This document shows, piece by piece, positions 61,301-64,000 of a stretch of 64,000 nucleotides of DNA. The stretch is from Protula sp. h YS-2021 (Eukaryota; Annelida; Polychaeta; Sabellida; Serpulidae). The notes under the pieces are model-generated. The model ran no database searches. It was not told the origin of the DNA and saw nothing but the letters and a program-made list of their open reading frames with translations. The position numbers and the translations under genes were made by a program. The first letter of the stretch is position 1. Every line of letters begins with the position of its first letter. The stretch covers positions 45,765,256-45,829,255 of the forward strand of contig OX457026.1 of assembly GCA_949752745.1 (NCBI GenBank). Direction: 5' to 3'.

Positions 61301-63617
61301 TCCGAAGAGTGGCACAGGACCAGAAGAGTGAGTTTCCGAAGAGGGTTGTCGACGCCGTGATGAGGAGCTTTCACGTGGACGACTGCCTAACGTCTGTGGC
61401 CGTTCTCAACGAAGCCCTGATCTGTGCCGTGATCTGACAGAGATGCTCGGACGCCGGGGATTCAACCTGACGAAGTGGTTGAGCAACGATGAGGCCATGA
61501 TGGATGCCATTCCAGAGGAAAAGCGAGCTCAGAGCGTCACTTACTATCAGCTCGGTGACCAACTGCCACAAGAGAGAGCCTTGGGGTTGGTTTGGGAAGT
61601 CAGCAGCGACTCCTTCCTATTCAAAGTGAACCAGCTCGAGAAGCCGCTGACCCGCCGAGGGGTTTTATCAGAAGTTAGTGCCCTTTTTGACCCCCTTGGT
61701 CTAGTGGCACCAGTCCTACTACCGGCCAAGAGATTCTTGCAAGAGATGAGCCTTGCAGCTTTAGGATGGGACGACGCTTTGCCGGATTCAATCGTAGAGC
61801 AGTGGCAAGCTTGGAGAAGAGAGCTCCCGGAACTGCGCCGATTGCGCACTGATCGTTGTGTGAAGAGGATGACCGGAAAAATCAACAACATTCAGCTCCA
61901 CGTTTTCTGCGATGCCAGTGAGGTCGGCTACGGCGCGTGTGCTTACCTAAGGTTTGAAGGCGCTGACGGTGCTGTTTCCTGTGCATTGGTCCTAGGGAAG
62001 TCCAGAGTGGCCCCGGTTAAGGTGTAAACCTTGCCGCGAAAGGAGCTTACCGCTGCCGTAGTCGGGGCCAGGATTGCTAACCAGATACAGAGGAAGCTGG
62101 ATTGGAAGCTTGACGACGTGACGTTGTGGTCGGATTCCATGATCGTGCTCGGCTACCTCCGGAACAATAACCGCCGCTTTAAGACGTTCGTAGCGAACCG
62201 ATTGGCAGCCATCCTCGACTTGACCCGAGTTGACCAGTGGAGACACGGAGAGGGACGCAACAACCCCGCTGACATAGCATTCAGAGGCCTGCGTGCCGGA
62301 GACGATGAGGGATTACGGACCACAATTTCTCCGTTTGCCGAGGCAGCAGTGGCCGAAAGTCTCTACTCAAGAAGGGGAACCAGTAGATGACCCGGAGGTC
62401 AAGAAGGAGCGCGTCGTTTTGACCGCAGCGTCAAACGTCATCAGCGGTCTTGACGTCTTGATAAACCGACACAGCAGCTGGTGCGATCTGTTGAGAAGTA
62501 CAGCATGGCTCCTACGTTTTCAGCAGCTACTAAGAAGCAGAGTCCGGAAGGAACCGCCAGACGTGAGAACGGAGCTGACGGCAGACGACCTGCGCGAAGC
62601 GGAGAAGGCGCTGATTCGACACGTGCAGCGCACTCAGTTTGGAGACAAATGGAAGAAAGTAGCGCGGGGTGAAGCTGTGGCAGCGCGGAGTAGCCTAGCC
62701 GCGCTAAGTCCAAAAATCCAGGATGGCTGGATGACTGTCGGGGGTCGATTACATTGCCTAGCCGCGCCAAGGAACCACCAGTTCTGCCAGATAAGCACCA
62801 TATCACGAAGCTGGTTGTAAGAAGCATCCACGAGAGCAACGGCCACGTGGATGTGAATCAAGTCCTAGCCAAACTGAGAGAGAGCCTCTGGGTAGTCCGA
62901 GGCCGTGCTGCGGTAAAAAATGTGCTGAGCCAGTGCGTGAAGTGCAGAAGAATGAGAGCGGCGCCGTGCCACCAGCAGATGGCTCCGTTACGAGAAGAAC
63001 AACTGCAGCCGGGCTGCCGTCCTTTCACACACGCGGCAGTCGATTTTTTCAATCCCCCACACGCCAGTCACATGAGTGCGGCGGAAAGAATGATTCGTTC
63101 TGTTCGGCAGGTGATGACGGCAGTAGTGCGATTGCAGCTGCTTACTGACGAGCAGCTGGTGACCGTAGCAGCTGAAGTCGAAAGGATCGTCAACGATCGC
63201 CCGCTGACCGCGGTGGGCGACGACCCTGCGGATCCGGAAGTACTGACGCCAGCCAAGCTGCTCATCCTGAGGACCAACTCGTGCCTCCCCTCGGCGCTGC
63301 TTTCCAGGGACGACAACTTCGCGACTCGAAGGTGGCGCCAAGCCCAGCACATCGCGAACGTTTTCTGGCGCCGTTGGCTGAAAGAGTACTTGCCAGCACT
63401 GCGGCAGCGCCAGAAGTGGAGGAAGCCTCAGCGTGACGTCCGTGTTGGAGACATCGTGTTACTCGTGGACTGTGCAAGGGAACAGTGGCCGCTCGCACGG
63501 GTGACAGACGTCGAGGTCGGCCGAGACGGACTAGTACGCAGCGTCTCCGTTTTGAGTCGGGGTCGCGTTTACAGTCGGCCCGTTACGAGACTGTGCTTGC
63601 TAGAAGCCTCAGATTAG
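58351..63617 (+). pseudogene. BEL/Pao gag-pol polyprotein, multiple lesions
   Basis: ATG at 58351 (MSTKSRSKHLEAV). Breaks: the G-run near 58722 shifts gag. Gag then continues to a knuckle CNNCLKPGHFSRDC and protease LLDDGSEKTLC. A shift near 60950 precedes the RT core ([20 protein letters not shown]). Another is near 61430, a TAA at 62025-62027 within the RNase H-like region (VFCDASEVGYGACAYLR), one near 62350 and one near 62790. The integrase keeps the H..H..C..C zinc part and AVDFF, then jumps directly to the HASHM...ERMIRSVRQVM segment: over a hundred residues of catalytic core are deleted. C-terminal DUF5641-like domain (RDVRVGDIVLL) is intact. Confidence 0.85.
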
Positions 63618-63656
63618 TAGAATTGAATGTCGTACTGTTCAGGCACTTACGTGGCC

Positions 63657-63668
63657 AGGAGGGGGGAG
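63657..63668 (+). promoter_or_regulatory. Polypurine tract
   Basis: AGGAGGGGGGAG immediately precedes the 3' LTR, the expected primer for plus-strand synthesis. Confidence 0.75.
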
Positions 63669-64000
63669 TGTAAACGCCTGACGCGTTTGTTGAAAAAATG
63701 TGTATTTATGTTATGTTTCTGTTCTGGGTGTACCTAGTTTTACAACGTTTCGTCTCGGATGCGTACGACGTGAGAGGGAATTATAGTTCCTTCTTAGGTT
63801 TAGTGACTCGTCTTTGGGGTTGAAGCGTGTACGTGTATTTTTACGTTGTTTCCGTGCTAAAAGTGAATTTTTGTTGTGTATATGTGTTGAGGACCTTCTC
63901 GGTGCCTCTCTGCTGTTTTTAAAGATTTAAGTCTTAAAATATATTAATTTCTGAGTGGTTTTTAAGGGTTCTCTTCCTTCTGGCGTTTTGTGTCAGAAAG
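63669..64000 (+). repeat. 3' long terminal repeat of BEL/Pao element, partial
   Basis: Begins TGTAAACGCCTGACGCG and aligns base for base with 56941-57270 apart from about 10-12 differences, then runs off the window. Confidence 0.85.

Larger units (their letters stand above)
56941..64000 (+). mobile_element. BEL/Pao LTR retrotransposon, broken, 3' end outside window
   Basis: The 5' LTR starts TGTAAACG at 56941 and the 3' LTR at 63669. Over the visible 330 bases the LTRs differ at about 10-12 positions, so the insertion is moderately old. The single gag-pol reads gag, zinc knuckle, DUF1758-type protease, reverse transcriptase, RNase H-like (A17) region and integrase, the BEL/Pao order. GC-rich coding sequence contrasts with the AT-rich host flank. 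Confidence 0.9.

Overview
The window is invertebrate animal DNA, not bacterial. There is one spliced host-type gene (GT-AG intron, long non-coding flanks), metazoan BEL/Pao and CR1/L2-like retrotransposons, and two large self-synthesizing DNA transposons of the Polinton/Maverick (adintovirus-like) group. A TRPM8-channel-associated-factor-like gene together with this mobile-element load fits a marine lophotrochozoan such as a mollusc; that placement is inference.

Layout. (1) 1 to about 13,700: Polinton A, an old degraded copy cut by the window's left edge. Its late block reads + (integrase, virion genes, protease, 900-5,840). Its PolB block reads - (6,018-11,336). It has lost the packaging ATPase, a catalytic part of the integrase and many reading frames. 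(2) 13,700-17,242: host or old-repeat DNA without a recognisable gene. (3) 17,249-42,490: Polinton B, a complete 25.2-kb element bounded by the 6-bp target duplication TGTAAT and by terminal inverted repeats starting AGTAGTAGG. It lies in the opposite orientation to A. From the left it carries a C2H2 gene, a PC4-like gene, a duplicated divergent-promoter region, a treble-clef gene, a Cys-rich gene, protein-primed PolB (broken), a second PC4-like gene and three small genes on +. Then, on -, come adenain-like protease, major capsid protein, pX/pVI-like protein, penton, a small acylation-motif protein, two conserved basic proteins, ATPase, integrase with chromodomain, and an accessory block that includes a NADAR-domain protein. 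A nuclear-type regulator (+) ends the element. (4) 43,900-47,280: degraded CR1/L2-like LINE. (5) 50,893-53,246 (-): two-exon TCAF/M60-like host gene. (6) 55,186-56,937: a foldback element and a DNA-transposon remnant. (7) 56,941 to the end: BEL/Pao LTR retrotransposon with frameshifts and a deleted integrase core.

How Polinton B's genes fit together: PolB replicates the element from its ends; PC4-like proteins may coat single strands; integrase inserts the element at TGTAAT; capsid, penton, pX, protease and ATPase form a virion module laid out as one compact block with ATGA stop/start overlaps. Flanking accessory genes (NADAR, helical proteins, zinc proteins) look like host-interaction or regulatory cargo. 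Almost every promoter-distance TATA box is visible. Several genes at the element ends finish in a 3' hairpin plus a purine box spaced like a histone mRNA 3' end, the most unusual signal in the window. Coding capacity of B is nearly complete, but PolB, integrase and several others each carry one to three single-base lesions, so the copy as written is not functional.
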